Source: Ectocarpus siliculosus
Lineage: Eukaryota > Sar > Phaeophyceae > Ectocarpales > Ectocarpaceae
DNA: 55,799 nucleotides
NCBI GenBank assembly: GCA_000310025.1
Contig: FN648970.1
Span: 409,573-465,371, forward strand
Reading direction: 5' to 3'
In this document: positions 1 to 12,200 of the stretch, piece by piece
Layout: each line of letters opens with the position of its first letter
Position numbering within the stretch: position 1 is the stretch's first letter
Notes under the pieces: generated by a model
What the model saw: the letters and a program-made list of their open reading frames with translations, nothing else
Databases searched by the model: none
Told to the model about the DNA's origin: nothing
Position numbers and translations under genes: made by a program

Positions 1-1661
1 CGCCCTCCTCCAGGCGGCGAAGCCCGCAATGCCCAACACGTTCTACCAGCACGTCGCGGGCAAGCAGCGGGCGTACGCCAAGGCGAGGAAAATGAAAGAG
101 ATGGGCGCATCTCAGCACAGTCCTCGCAGCATGCCTCTGCTGTTGCTGCAGTAGAGCACGACGTTTTGTGCATCTCAGCACAGGCCTGGCAGCTTGCCTC
201 TGCTGTTGCTGCAGTAGAGCACGACGTTTTGTGCATCTCAGCACAGGCCTGGCAGCGTGCCTCTGCTGTTGCTGCAGTAGAGCAGGACGGTGACCACGCG
301 CTGGTGCTGTCGCTGCTAGTAGAGGTAAGCGCAACGCACGCGTCACTCCCTCGCAACTGCCGCTCGTGATGCTCCGTGTGGCATTGGTCGGAGTACATTC
401 ACGGCTGTGCCTACCCACACAATGGATGTTAACGGTATACGGCAATCGTGGGTGCTGCAAGCAGACGTAGCGCGGTTAGCACGAAGCATCAGCCCTATAG
501 TCTACGAAAAATATTTACGGCCAACAAGATGAAACTGACGGACGCTCAATATCTAGCGCTCCTCTCTATGCCCCCCCCGCCCTGCTGCCCCTTTTGCTTT
601 CTTTGAAGGCCATGCCGTCCTACAACCGAGGTTTGAAGTCGTTCGCCGGAGAGGGGAGCAACAACAATGTCCCGATGGAGGACCCTGTCTTCGTTCCTAC
701 ATTGGAAGCTGACACGGGCTCTCCTTTCTTGGCCTTCCTCAACAAGCTCCCTCTGGTGACGAGGTTTGGCCTTGCCCGGGCGCCGCCGTCGCCTCCACCC
801 GTGAAAGAAATATCGAGAAGCAGGTAAGCGCACGTTTTTGATTGGTGCGTTGCCATCGGGGGTATGATTGCCCGAGCGATGTTGAGAAGGTTCCACCCGT
901 GGATGCCTTGCGGTCGAGTTAACCCGTGCGTATCTCGAGGGGGGCACCCCGATACAATATGCCGCCAACATGGTTTACCTCGCAGCCGAAAACCGTTTCG
1001 AGCATCACTCTTCCAAGGGATTATGACCGCGTCATGAACAATGTACTCCAACTCTCAGCCCTACCACCCTCGCCATGCATAGCGTTGTGAAATGGCATAG
1101 AGCAGCCTGGCAAGCATCGCGGCTGCGCACGCGGAAACTGTTTGAAGAGGACCTGCCTAATGCCGCGTCCCCCCACCGTCATCCGCCTCGGTAATTCTTT
1201 TTCAAGGGATGGTGGTTGGAGGTTGCCGGAGAGCTGAAAGACGAGATCGCGGACCTGACCTGAGCCCCCACTTCGTCCCCGCCCTCGCCGCCCCGATAAG
1301 GTGAACTACGCGGGGGCACCGCAGTTTCACCACCTGGTGTAGTTCTCGCATTGTAGCATCTGCGGCTTGGTGATGTGCTGTGAAATGCTGTTTTTTCTCC
1401 GGATACCGCCCTGAGAGCTTGTCCTTGCTCACCACGAGTTGTTTTTGTCGTGACAAGGAAGGGTGTCAAGGCACGATACGGGAGGACATGGTAACGAGTA
1501 TATGCCCTTGAGGCTCACCTCAACACCGCACGAAGGAACTGAATTTGTGTCACGCACAACCATTGGATATTCATTGGTCTCAAAGCGCTGCACCCCCCTC
1601 CCTCCTACCATCTATGTCGTTCATTTTTGTTTGCAGCCCTCCACCTCTCAGTAGGTCCTGA
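1..1661 (+). CDS. 3' part of an unrecognised gene, three exons in the window
   Basis: I do not recognise this gene. Exon 1-324 is open in the first frame, enters from outside the window and ends at a GTAAGC donor at 325. Exon 609-823 follows a pyrimidine-rich stretch ending in AG and joins in phase 0; it carries VPMEDPVFVPTLE and LAFLNKLPLVTRFG and ends at a GTAAGC donor at 824. A third exon at 1637, after TTTTTGTTTGCAG, would add eight residues and stop at TGA 1659-1661. The phases agree at both junctions. The first exon contains the 63-bp tandem repeat, translated as a 21-residue unit. A different frame of the first 150 bases also looks protein-like (TFYQHVAGKQRAYAKARKMK, stopping at 150-152), so the true frame there is uncertain. 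Exon 609-823 is the best supported; the terminal exon is the weakest. Confidence 0.42.
107..285 (+). repeat. 63-bp tandem repeat, three copies, in coding frame
   Basis: Units begin at 107, 170 and 233. Each is 63 bp, so each adds 21 codons without changing frame (CISAQAWQ...ASAVAAVEHDVL in copies two and three). Copies two and three are nearly identical and the first is more diverged. The third is cut short near 285, where the sequence becomes unique. Confidence 0.85.
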
Positions 1662-3899
1662 AGCGCGCGTGGTCAGCCGTGAAGAAACCGTTTGTTAGGA
1701 CAAGATCTGCGTCTTGCCGGGTTATGGAGTGGCCCGGTCGCACTCTTCCCGTCGACTCGATGACCTACATGACGCGTTGGGTTTCTTCGCGATTTTTTTG
1801 TGCCCGTTGTTCAGTGTAAGCAGCACTTGACCATCCAGATGGAGAGCAGGTTCCCCCACTACTATTAGTGGGAGGGATGAGTGGAAAAAGGGAGAGGAAG
1901 TCAAAGCATCCACGTTTCGCGAGGGTACAATCAGTCCGTTTTGAACTGTGAATTTATTTCTCTTTGGGGTTCAGAGTGCGATGGGGCTAATATTTTCGTC
2001 TGTTGCCGTACAGTGGGGGTGAACATACGATGCCCGGCAACAGAGGTGGGTGTACTGTATGATCCTGCCCATTCTGAGCGGCTCGTACCTGCGATACCGG
2101 ATGAGTGCAATGCTCCAGTTGGTATGCATCTGCATCCACCTCGCTTGTCGCATCGACGGTTCAGGCCGAAAACGCTCCGCTGCAAGGTGTACAGTAGTCA
2201 AATAGACGTTCTAATGAAAAAAATGATCAAGTTTGGCGTGACGCTCATTGTGGCAGGTGGGGAAAGTTTCGTTGTCCTACGGTCGTGACCCGTCTTAGCT
2301 TCAACCCGCATTCTTGAGCAAGGGTGGTGTGAAAAACGTTGGTTCGAAATTTGTCTACTTTGTAGGGCTACCGCCCAGATGACGGTAGTGTAAGGTCAGA
2401 TAATCGGCGAACCTAGTTGCCCAACCAGGGCGGTGTCCCAGTTCTGTCCTCTGTAACACGGGATTGGTCCGTCCGCCACTCCATCTTGTCCGTACAGCCA
2501 CAAGCAAGATCACCGTCTGCTCCCAGGTACGATACGAGGTCGAATGGAAGCCTCAACTGTTTTTGCTGGTGCGAATGGCCACCAACGCACACGCGAGCAC
2601 GCAAGGAACCCAAGGAATTCGTACGTTAGGCGACAGCATGTACCCTGAGTATTCACTGTTTCACCCGACCTTAATATCGAGTGAATCCGCATTACTGTAT
2701 GGCCCTATGTATCACAAGCAAGCATTGAACATATCTTTTTTGATCTTGCTCTTTGATATTCACTTGACCACCGTAAAGAGTGAATCTAAACCACAGCCGG
2801 TGTCAAACACGCAGCCCATGGAGTGACGCGGAGCCATCGAGGATGTCGCGAACCATGTTGTCCCCTGAATAACCTGGTACATCTGGCTTGGAGCTCAGAA
2901 CGTTTCGAACGGTCATTCTGCGCTTGAAAGGAAGCGCTTTAATAAGGCATGGTTGCACGCGCCCCCGTACGTTAATTATGCTAGTGCGTTGATCGGTCAT
3001 GTACGCTCGGACGTTGGACGGCGAGCTAATCAAGGGACCCCCCAACGCTATAACCTTGGCAGCATTGTGCTCTTTGACTTGCGGGTGCTTGAAACATAGT
3101 AGAGTACAAACATTTCATACATCTCGCATCATAGTCATCGCTTGAGAATGGTTTCACTGTTCTTCTACCCGACCTTTATGAAGAGGGGATCGCGATCACT
3201 GTATTTTCACCGCAGCGTTAGTTTTTCTCTATACGTACGCCAGGTCTTTGAACGGCGAGCAGATTTGAAGAATTCGCTCGCCATCCCGCTGCCCTTGGCA
3301 GCATTTGGTCCTCTTTCACTTTGCCGGTGCATGAAACTCGCCCATTACTTGTCTGAGCAGAGTGCATGGGTAGAGCTGATCCGAACCCTGGTACTGTTGT
3401 TCCGTGCTCGTGTTGGGGGTGCAAATCGTGTGATAGGTTGGCGTATGGCGTACCATGGGTGTGGCTCCACAAGCTTACGGTGCCCACACTAGAGGTGTGA
3501 ATAGGCGTTGGCAGACAGCTGAAGGAGAGATAGATTGCCGAATGAAAAAATACATTGCAAGCAGTGCACGGTGTGCAAGCTCTTCAAGCGCAAATACATT
3601 TTTCTACAAAGAAACGCGAGCCCGGTTGAATCTTCATTGGGAGTGTCCCCAATGAGTTTCTTGTGAAGTTACACAGACTTTCCTCAAGCAGCGGTTCTCG
3701 ATGCTGTCCCTGTTGGTCGTGTCCTTCCACCTTCGCGGAATGAAAAATACTGCGCTCTCGGTTGTTGTACTCTCGAGTGTTCCGTTGGTCGTGATGGAGG
3801 ATTTCACTACACAAGGCGGGGGCTGGTTGGTATGCGTGGTTTCCCCGTGGGCATAATGTATTTCACGACTTTCTGAAAACTTCTCTGATGGTGCCTGGG
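1662..3899. other. No supportable gene; weak internal duplication
   Basis: Only short, mutually overlapping open frames with poor composition occur here. I see no exon with convincing splice borders. Segments around 2990-3090 and 3225-3342 resemble each other (shared GTACGC..., ACGGCGAGC, TTGGCAGCATT, CTCTTT.ACTT and CGGTGC.TGAAA blocks) and look like an old diverged tandem duplication. Confidence 0.5.
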
Positions 3900-4472
3900 C
3901 TATATTAAATTTCCGGCACCCTCGCTTGGGAATATATCATTTGAACACCGGACGATTACCACCTGAGCAGGGCGGAAAACATGTCGTTGTCGAAAAATAG
4001 CTCCTGCATTCATCCCTATGGCTAAAGGTCTAGTGTACTGCTGTTGGTGCAGGTTTGATCGAGGGTCTCTCTTCCTGGCGCCAAATATCTCCTGCACTTC
4101 CGCTTCTCGCGTCCGAGTTGGAATGTTCAGCCCCACCTCGGGGATCTGGTCTACTTCCTGCCAAGCACAGAGATCGCGGTACACCCTGTCACTCACTCGC
4201 TGCTTCTTTGAGATGCCCTTAACACTATTGGCGTCAACGGTAACATTACCTGGCTGTCTGACGGGTTTCTCTACAAGAGTCACTGTACTCTGTTTCCATC
4301 CTCTGTCTCGACAAAATGGCCGCGCAACTGTTGCTTCGCGGCTACGCGCGAAGAGGGCCATACATCCGTGTTTCCTCGAGAGCCCGGCCCGGTGCCATTC
4401 TTTGGATCGATTTGATGAACCGCACGCAGATCCTACAGTGGTCCGAACATGGCCGAGGAAGCCGAGATGCAT
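3900..4472 (-). CDS. Unassigned open frame downstream of the fusion gene
   Basis: A 190-codon open frame whose middle part (VTVDANSVKGISKKQRVSDR and DLCAWQEVDQIPEVGLNIPT) has protein-like composition. The opposite strand is also open for 175 codons over 4018-4545, so the coding strand is uncertain. I recognise no domain, and no splice site or signal peptide stands out. It lies about 470 bp beyond the stop codon of the methyltransferase-kinase gene on the same strand. It could be an old transposon fragment or chance. Confidence 0.2.
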   Translation of the reverse strand: MHLGFLGHVRTTVGSACGSSNRSKEWHRAGLSRKHGCMALFARSREATVARPFCRDRGWKQSTVTLVEKPVRQPGNVTVDANSVKGISKKQRVSDRVYRDLCAWQEVDQIPEVGLNIPTRTREAEVQEIFGARKRDPRSNLHQQQYTRPLAIGMNAGAIFRQRHVFRPAQVVIVRCSNDIFPSEGAGNLI

Positions 4473-4939
4473 TCAAGTTGTGATCAAACACGTGCACCAA
4501 TATGTGGTGAGCGGGGCGACCACCAGCATGTTTGTGCTGCAATAACCCGGGGTTCAGAGAGACAACTGTCAAGTTATGAAAACCGAACCCGCCGGCAGTG
4601 AATAATCTTGGCGCAGGCTTCCCTATACAACAACAACAAAGACAAATGACGTTTTCGTCTCGCCGAAGAGTAACCGCTGCAAAACGACAGAAGAAGACTG
4701 CCTGTCGGGGCGGCTCGCTTTACCCACGCCTAGGCAGGTCAAATGACACGTCATTTCTTCCAAGAGCGATAACTTTGTGGTGATGCCGCTGGCGTGTGAC
4801 GAAAGCAAACTTATCTCGCAGCTAAAACTCCTATTCGACATGCTCCGTCTGCAGGAGCATGAATACACACCGCGAGACTCTTGGTCAAAACGAAAACAAC
4901 CACATGTTGTTGATGATCAGGCAGGCATCGCGACAACCT

Positions 4940-6167
4940 CTAGAGGCTGTCGATTACGACGTCGACCTCGCTCCAAGGACACTTCTCAGATACAAGCCTC
5001 GCGTTCAGCAGATCGTTTCCCTCGACCCTGGCACGAGCCTCCTCCTCCTCCAGACCTGTGGACATGTGCCTTCTTCTTACCCTTGATGATGACGGAAGGT
5101 AGGGCAGCGTCCGAATGGGGGGGACTTTTGTTGAACGACCTAGGTCATTGGTCGCTACGCAAGGTTGTTCCCGTAGGCCAAGGAACGCCAGCGATCTTTC
5201 GGCACACAAAGTTATCGGAAATGCAAACGCAACCGAATCGGACCTGTAGTCACATAAGACTTTAACGATGGAGCAGTGAATTCCACAACGCGGACTCGGA
5301 ACTCTCCTCGCCAAAACCGGGTCAATGTTCACTGTGAATTCCGTCGGATGGGGAAGGGGGGTGGTTTGAACTTCGGGTGACGTTCGATATTGACGATTCA
5401 TACATGTTATAATTCGTGCAGCTCAACCACCCTTGTGAAATCGGCGACAAGCAGGCTTACCTTTCTCCGCAGACTTCTGGAGGGCATCGAATGGCCCACG
5501 TGACGTCGAAAAGACCTCCCACTTGGTTCCAGGGATCTACCCCCTTGAGCAGCAGGTAGTTTCCCTCCACTATGACGACTGAGTGAGAGGGCTGCACCTG
5601 TTCGTGTGATACGGGGCGACACCAAACGCAACATCAGAAATTGATGCCAGCAGTGACGATTCTCAGTGGCCGTATGCTGACCATTTGGTGGAAAACCAAC
5701 CACATAAGGCGTTGCCCACGCTAAAAAAAACGCCTCACTGCTGTACTGCAACTGAAACCAAAACAATTCCTTCGTTAGTGACGTGCCTGGCCAGCGTCGC
5801 TGTACGCTTCTCGAGGAATCCGCTACCCCCCACCCACCCCTTTCTCCCAATCACCGCGGCCCTGCACACACACAAAGCACCCATCCGATGAAAGCCAACA
5901 ACCTCAACACCGGTAGCCGCTCACCATCCACTGGTTCTCCACCGGATCCCCCCTGGCGTGGTCGAACCCGGGAAAGCTCCCTCTCCCGCTCCTCCGGGCG
6001 TCCCCTAGCTCCGACAAGAAGCGCCTCCCGTCGAACGTCCAGTGAGCCCCCCGCCGCCGGTGAGCCTCCCGCGGGTCTGGCAGCAGGTCTAGCTCCCGCC
6101 TGTCTCGCGTATGTCATCGAGTCAAACTGTTATAGTGAATCGTGGAATGATATGATGTGCGAGGTCG

Positions 6168-6220
<53 letters not shown>

Positions 6221-9200
6221 AGAGAGAGAGGGGGGGGGGGAGAGGGAGAGAGGGCTCTTCTCGTGCGGCTACACAGCGAATGAGCGTTCACACCGGAGGG
6301 GAAGAGGTGGGTGTACTCATGCAAACGTGTTTCGTCGTCGTTAGACCATTGACCTCTCCTGTTTACAATGCCGGGAAGGACAGATATGCCGTGTTTTCGC
6401 AGGCCCAGGCCGGGGGTAAGGGCCGGAGGGGGTTGAGAACATTGGATGTGTCCTTGGACAGGAACGGGGAAATTAGGGGGAAAGTGAGATCAAAGACACG
6501 GGCGGGATATGTATGTGCAAGCACCGTTTCGCGAACCCTTGGCGTATCGACATGGCAGTTCGTCATCGGCTTCCAGGCCCACTTCTCTCACTAGACGCAC
6601 ATATGTCAAGTCCCAACTGGAATATCATAGCAGGATCACAAACTTTGATGAAAACGTGCCCGTGTGTATCCCTGCGCGCCCGTTTTCCCGAGAGCCGAAA
6701 AAGTCTATTGATAGGAACCGAGCCTCTCCGGGGCCGTGTGTACCGTCCGGGTTATGTGCAAGCCGAAGCAAATGGGAGTCGTGCGGTGAGCACACAACAA
6801 GTCAGGGCCCGTACGAGTTGGACTGGACATTGAAAGTTCATGCGTTGGCGAATTACGTTCCCCGTCGTTTGAAGTTCAACAGCAGTGATGTTCCTCGCAA
6901 CGAATAAACACGCTCTCCAATGAAACGCGTGCACCGAAAGGTCCTAAATACTCGTCCGCGGAAAAATCTGACGGTTTGATTAGGCTTCTGACCTGTAGAG
7001 GTGGTAGCCGTCCATTGGCAGGCAGATCGCCGATATCTCCTCGGACTGCACGCGCTGGCACACCTCCGCCTTTTGTGGCATTGGGGAGTGTGGAAAGCAC
7101 CGTCGGGGGGTGGGGAGAGGATGAGAAAAATGATAAAAAAAACGTCGAGAAAGGAAGGGGCAGCTAGACGCGGTAGGGAACAACAGCACCAGCGGCCATA
7201 ACAAGAGACAACAACCACAACCAGCTACCACGACGAGAGAGAGGGCTATGGAAAAGAGGAGTGATCCTACGCTCTTGAGTTATTTCGTTCAGCCAAAAGC
7301 GAGCCCAAAGTACAGCCCAAATCGAGAAGCAACAAGAACACTAGCACCTTCTGAGCGCAGAAAGGGGTACTTCCACGAACGCGACGTAGAGCAACGTCTG
7401 ACGGTAAGTAGGGAAAGGGGACATCACAAGCTGGCAGTCCACTAAACGTCGGACACAAAAACAACGACAAGTACCCATGTCTGCTGCGGTATGTCTGACG
7501 AAGAACGAGCATGTAGATTCATTAAAGATCATAAAGCTTTCCGTGTGTTCTTACCGCTAGAGTTGTCTTCCCCGATCCTGGAGCCCCGGCAACAGCTACC
7601 CACAATTGCTGCTGCTGTTGCTGCTCCTGCTTGACTCCTTCCACCGCCGCATGTCCATCCTGTCCTCCACCCACGCCCGTCCCTGACCCCGCGGCGTGTC
7701 CGAAAGCACTTGTCTCCGGCTCGGCCGCCGTCGCGGCCTGCTTCCTCCGCCGCTCTCGGACCTCGAGTCTGATGCGCTCGGCAAGCGCCTCGTACACGTC
7801 AACCATTCGACGGTCTGGCCGCTGCTGCTTTCCCTGCTGCTGCTGCTGTTGCTGCTGTTGCTGCTGTTGGTCTTCTGGAGCCGTCGCCGCCGCCACCATC
7901 GTTGTCGGCGCCGCAGGGGCGGTGCTCGACGGCAGCAACGGCGCGGCGGGCGGAAGCGGTGCCTCCGACCGCAGCGGGAGCGTCGCCGGCGGGAGATCCG
8001 GCGCCGCTTGAACACCGCCTCCAGAGTCACCACTACCACCACCGCCACCTTCCCCGCCACCGTCATCTACGCTGTCGCGCTCACCTACGGCCTCAGCATT
8101 TTTTCCACCAACCATGATCGTGGTGCCATCTGTGGGAGCTGTCCTTGATGAGGCATACCCTGACCAGGAGGTCCACGACAGGTGGCTGGCGCTTGCTTCC
8201 GGCTCTGGCGTGCCGTCCCCGCTAGTTCCGGCCGCCTTTCTCTTTCCCTCGACGCTTACTATCTCCACCAGGAGTGGCTGGTGTTCGTCTGGAAGATACG
8301 TCGCTGCTGGTGGCGCTGGGGCTGCTGATGATGGTGCTGTTGCTGCGTTTGCTGCTGCTGCTGGTGGTGCTGATGGTGCTGCTCCTGCTGTCGGTACTGA
8401 TGGTGCTGCCCCTGCTCCTCCTCCTGCTGGTACTGGTGTTTCTCTTGGTGTTGTCGCTGCTGCTCCTGCTGTTGCTGCTGCTTCTGTTGCTTCGCGTGAC
8501 GGTGCTGCCGAGACAGCTGCACCGGACGATGGCGGTGCTGCTACCACCGAAGGCGGCGGCGAGTCACCTCCAGCACCGCCACCGCTCGTACGCATGTAGC
8601 CTTGGTGCATCGCCCAGATTTTGTCGTCGAATCGGTCAACCAACCTCGCCTCCACCCGGCAACTGCTGCTTGCGCTGCCGCCGCCGCAATCGCCAACGCT
8701 TTGGGCAGCGACATCCGACACTTTGGTGCTCTCGGAGACGGTGGCAGATGTAGCAGCAGCGGCAGCTGCTGCTGCTGCTGCTGCTGCCACGCGCTGCATG
8801 AAGAGGTTGACAGTGCCGCCCCGCTGCGGCTGGACGAGGACCGCTCGCCCGCCCGGCCGGAGAAGGCCTCCGATTGTGCTGATCAGGTCATCGTGGAAGT
8901 CCTGAGGCGGCCACAAACAAAAGGGGGCGGGCGTGTACTCTCATGTTGTGCATGCCGTAGCAGTCAAGACCGTTGACCACGCGTCCTCGAGAGGGCGGAG
9001 GACTGCTTCCACAGGACCGATCACTGATTGTCAATCTTTCCTATCTACGTTTGCCAAAGGTGGCTCCAAAATGTCTACTTTCCCTATCCCATCTATCCAA
9101 TCGATATCACTTTCCTTCCCGCAGGGAGGGGGAGGGTTTTGACCGATCATGTATGTCCAGGGAGCTAGCTGCGCATTAGAATGCCACACTATCGTCGCAC

Positions 9201-12200
9201 GCGCTGTTTTCCCAATAGCATACTCCTGTTCAAGGAAAACACGAACGCGCAAGATCGGAGATCAAGACAAGCAGCATGCAATCGCTCCCAACCAAACCTC
9301 GCCTCAGCACAAAAAAAAACGAATGTACCTTGAAGAACAAGCAGTCGGAGGCAATGATGAGGTCGAAACGGTCGCTGCCTCCTACTTCCGAGGAAAACCT
9401 TGAAAGCAGGGCGGCCCTGTCGCCGTTCCTGTCCAGGCTGTCCCACACCAGCCTCCTCGCCGCCACCTTTCAGGAACACACACACATGCACACCAGACCA
9501 TGGCTTTAGGAAGCATTTTCTGTTTTCAACCGCACTGGCATTGATGCTTACTTTTCATTGGAAAGCCGACTAGCGCGGTCGATGCCAACAACAAAAAAAC
9601 AAGTCTCGTCGGCGAATCGGGGACCGCGGCATCGTGTAGGTCACGCATTGACAAGGGTGGTGTTTTTCGGTTCATTCGAGATTTCTCCCCGCAAGAAACA
9701 ACACGCCATTGTGGTGTGCAAAAGTGGAGCTTCCCCGGAAGAAAAAGTGTGAGGAAAGCTTCGACACCACGAGAACAGCAAAAGAGAACACGCCCTCAGT
9801 CGGAAAGTATGAAGAGTAGAGTCGGGGCTAAATCCCACACAGCCCCCCCTTTTCCCGCACATGCCTGCCCCAAATCCAGACGACGGAGGCCCGTAGCTTC
9901 ACCAACCGAGCAACAGCAACACGTGACATGTGTAGAAGGATTGGTGACGACGCCTAGGAGTGGCATACGTCTATGAAGCAACATCTCATCTTCCCCGTCG
10001 CATGCGCGGTGCATATTCCACACGAAATACACACACGAATGTTGTTACGACTACGGAATGCAAGCTCATTAGTACCCCCCCCCCCCCCCCCCCGAATACC
10101 CCTCCCACCCCCCCCCCGCCCCCCCCCGGGACCTTTTCCCCAAACCCCAACAAAAACCCCCCCCTTACCAAAATTACAAAAAAAAAAAAACCCCCCTTAA
10201 AAAAACAACCTTTCCCAATTACAACAACAANNNNNNNNNNNNNNNNNNNNNNNNNNNNNNNNNNNNNNNNNNNNNNNNNNNNNNNNNNNNNNNNNNNNNN
10301 NNNNNNNNNNNNNNNNNNNNNNNNNNNNNNCTCTTTTTTCCCCCCCCCCCCCCTCCCCCGAATACCCCTCCGACGTCCCCCCCGCCTCCTCACGGTACGT
10401 TTGCCGTAATCTGGTACAGTAGTCTCTCTCTTACCAAAATCACAAAAAGAAAAGGACGGCGGTTAGAGAAGCAGCGTGTCCGAGTGACAACAACAACAGT
10501 CACCTCAACGTTGCGGGCACTTCCAATCAACGATAGATTTAGATTGAACGGGTGTTTCTGCCAGGAGAGACGATTGGTCTGCGCAGACTTGAAACGTACA
10601 GCAACGCACTGCACCTGCTTCGAGAATCGAAATGGGACTCCAAACACCATCCGAAAGAAGGGTACTATGGTTCGAGAGGGATGGGTGACCAGTGGCCAAG
10701 AAACGAAAATAAGCCAAGGGGAAAATACGTCCACGCACGCGGGCACGCAACCACACCCGTGCGCCCCCGTTTCCAACGCACGTACCCTGGTATCGCCGAA
10801 AACGCCTTCCTTGGCGTTGAGCTCCACGCACTCCTTGTGGGGATTGCAGAATACGAGGAAGTCAGCGCGTGCACGGGCATTGCGAGACGAAGGAGAAACA
10901 AATAACATCAATCGTGGGGGGGGGGTATGCGTATCTGTTGTTTGCCTTGACCACTCAATGAATCGGTTTGGAGACGAAGGCTGGAAAGGGGGGTTGGAAC
11001 AGATAGCCAGCAGAGGTGGGGCATGTTTCAAGCCAAGAGAGTGCTTGCAGTCGAAAGGATAGGGGCAGGACGCACGGACCATGTCGAAGATGCTGGCCGG
11101 GGGCGACTTTGACGGCATGGCGTAAAGCGTATTCTGTCAGTTGCAAATGCGACAACAGTACGAACAAGGCTCGTGACGAGTCGATGAAAATAGCGTTCCT
11201 AGCCTCAACAAAACGAGTCAGGCTTGTTCGGCGTGGCTGGGCGTTTCATGTTTTCGCTCGGAGGTGAAGCTCACAACCTCAGCGGCACTGGTGGCGCAGC
11301 AGTCTTCGCCAACGAGAAATCTGATAAACGCGCAGCACAACGAGGTTCGAAGGACGAACTGCGCCATGCCCCAGGGGATGCCAGCCCAAATCGCCCACAT
11401 CGAACGCGCGCATCGTAAGATATAGACACGCATCCAGAGTTTCCGTCGGACACGATGAGCGACACCCTCCAATTAGCTTGGGGGGCATACATACCTTTGC
11501 CCTTGCGCGCAAACACAAAAAAACAATCCGCACACGACTACACCTTGTGGATGACACAAGACTGAACCACAAGAGATGCGGATGTACCCGCGAAACACAA
11601 ACCTCTCTAGGCTATCCCCCCCCCAGCACCATCGTCGGACAGAAAAACCCAGCGGCCAAAGAGCCGCCGTTCTCGCAGGCGGAGTACAGGGATCGATACT
11701 ACCACATAAGCGCGGCCGAACCCTTATTGAATGAAAATGCTACGATGGGTACGTAACTGTACCTCGAGAGTTCTAAGCGCATCCGGGTTGCCATCCGTGA
11801 TCACCACCTCCCCCGCGTCCGAGCAAGCCGCCACCCCCAGGCCGGCCAACCCGGACATGCCCGCCCCGAGCTCCAGCACCCGCATCCCGCCCAGCGAGGA
11901 GGCCAGCGGGCTAGTCGGCGCGACAACGGCAGGAAGACCAGGCGGTTTTCGCGCAAGGGGGAACCAAGGGGGGAGTTGGCAACGAGACGGGCATCGGAAG
12001 ATAGAGTGGGTGGCTCACATCTGCATTGCCAACGCGAGAAATTGTGCAGAGAATAACCAACCCGCACCACACATACGGGTTGTACGGAGATATCATGGGA
12101 AGACACAGAGCGCTTCACGTTCGTTCGATGACCCTTCACTTCACTCGGTTCAAAGGGCCAAAAAACCAACGAGGTGTTTTGAACTCGTTTTTCGCGGCAT

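Noticed and set aside
107-285. Short tandem repeats as a CRISPR array
   Set aside because: Units are contiguous with no unique spacers, and the context is a eukaryotic coding exon.
7631-8976. Long plus-strand open frames rich in Leu, Cys, Val and Arg
   Set aside because: They mirror the Gln/Ala/Gly codon repeats of the minus-strand exon, which carries the methyltransferase and P-loop motifs.
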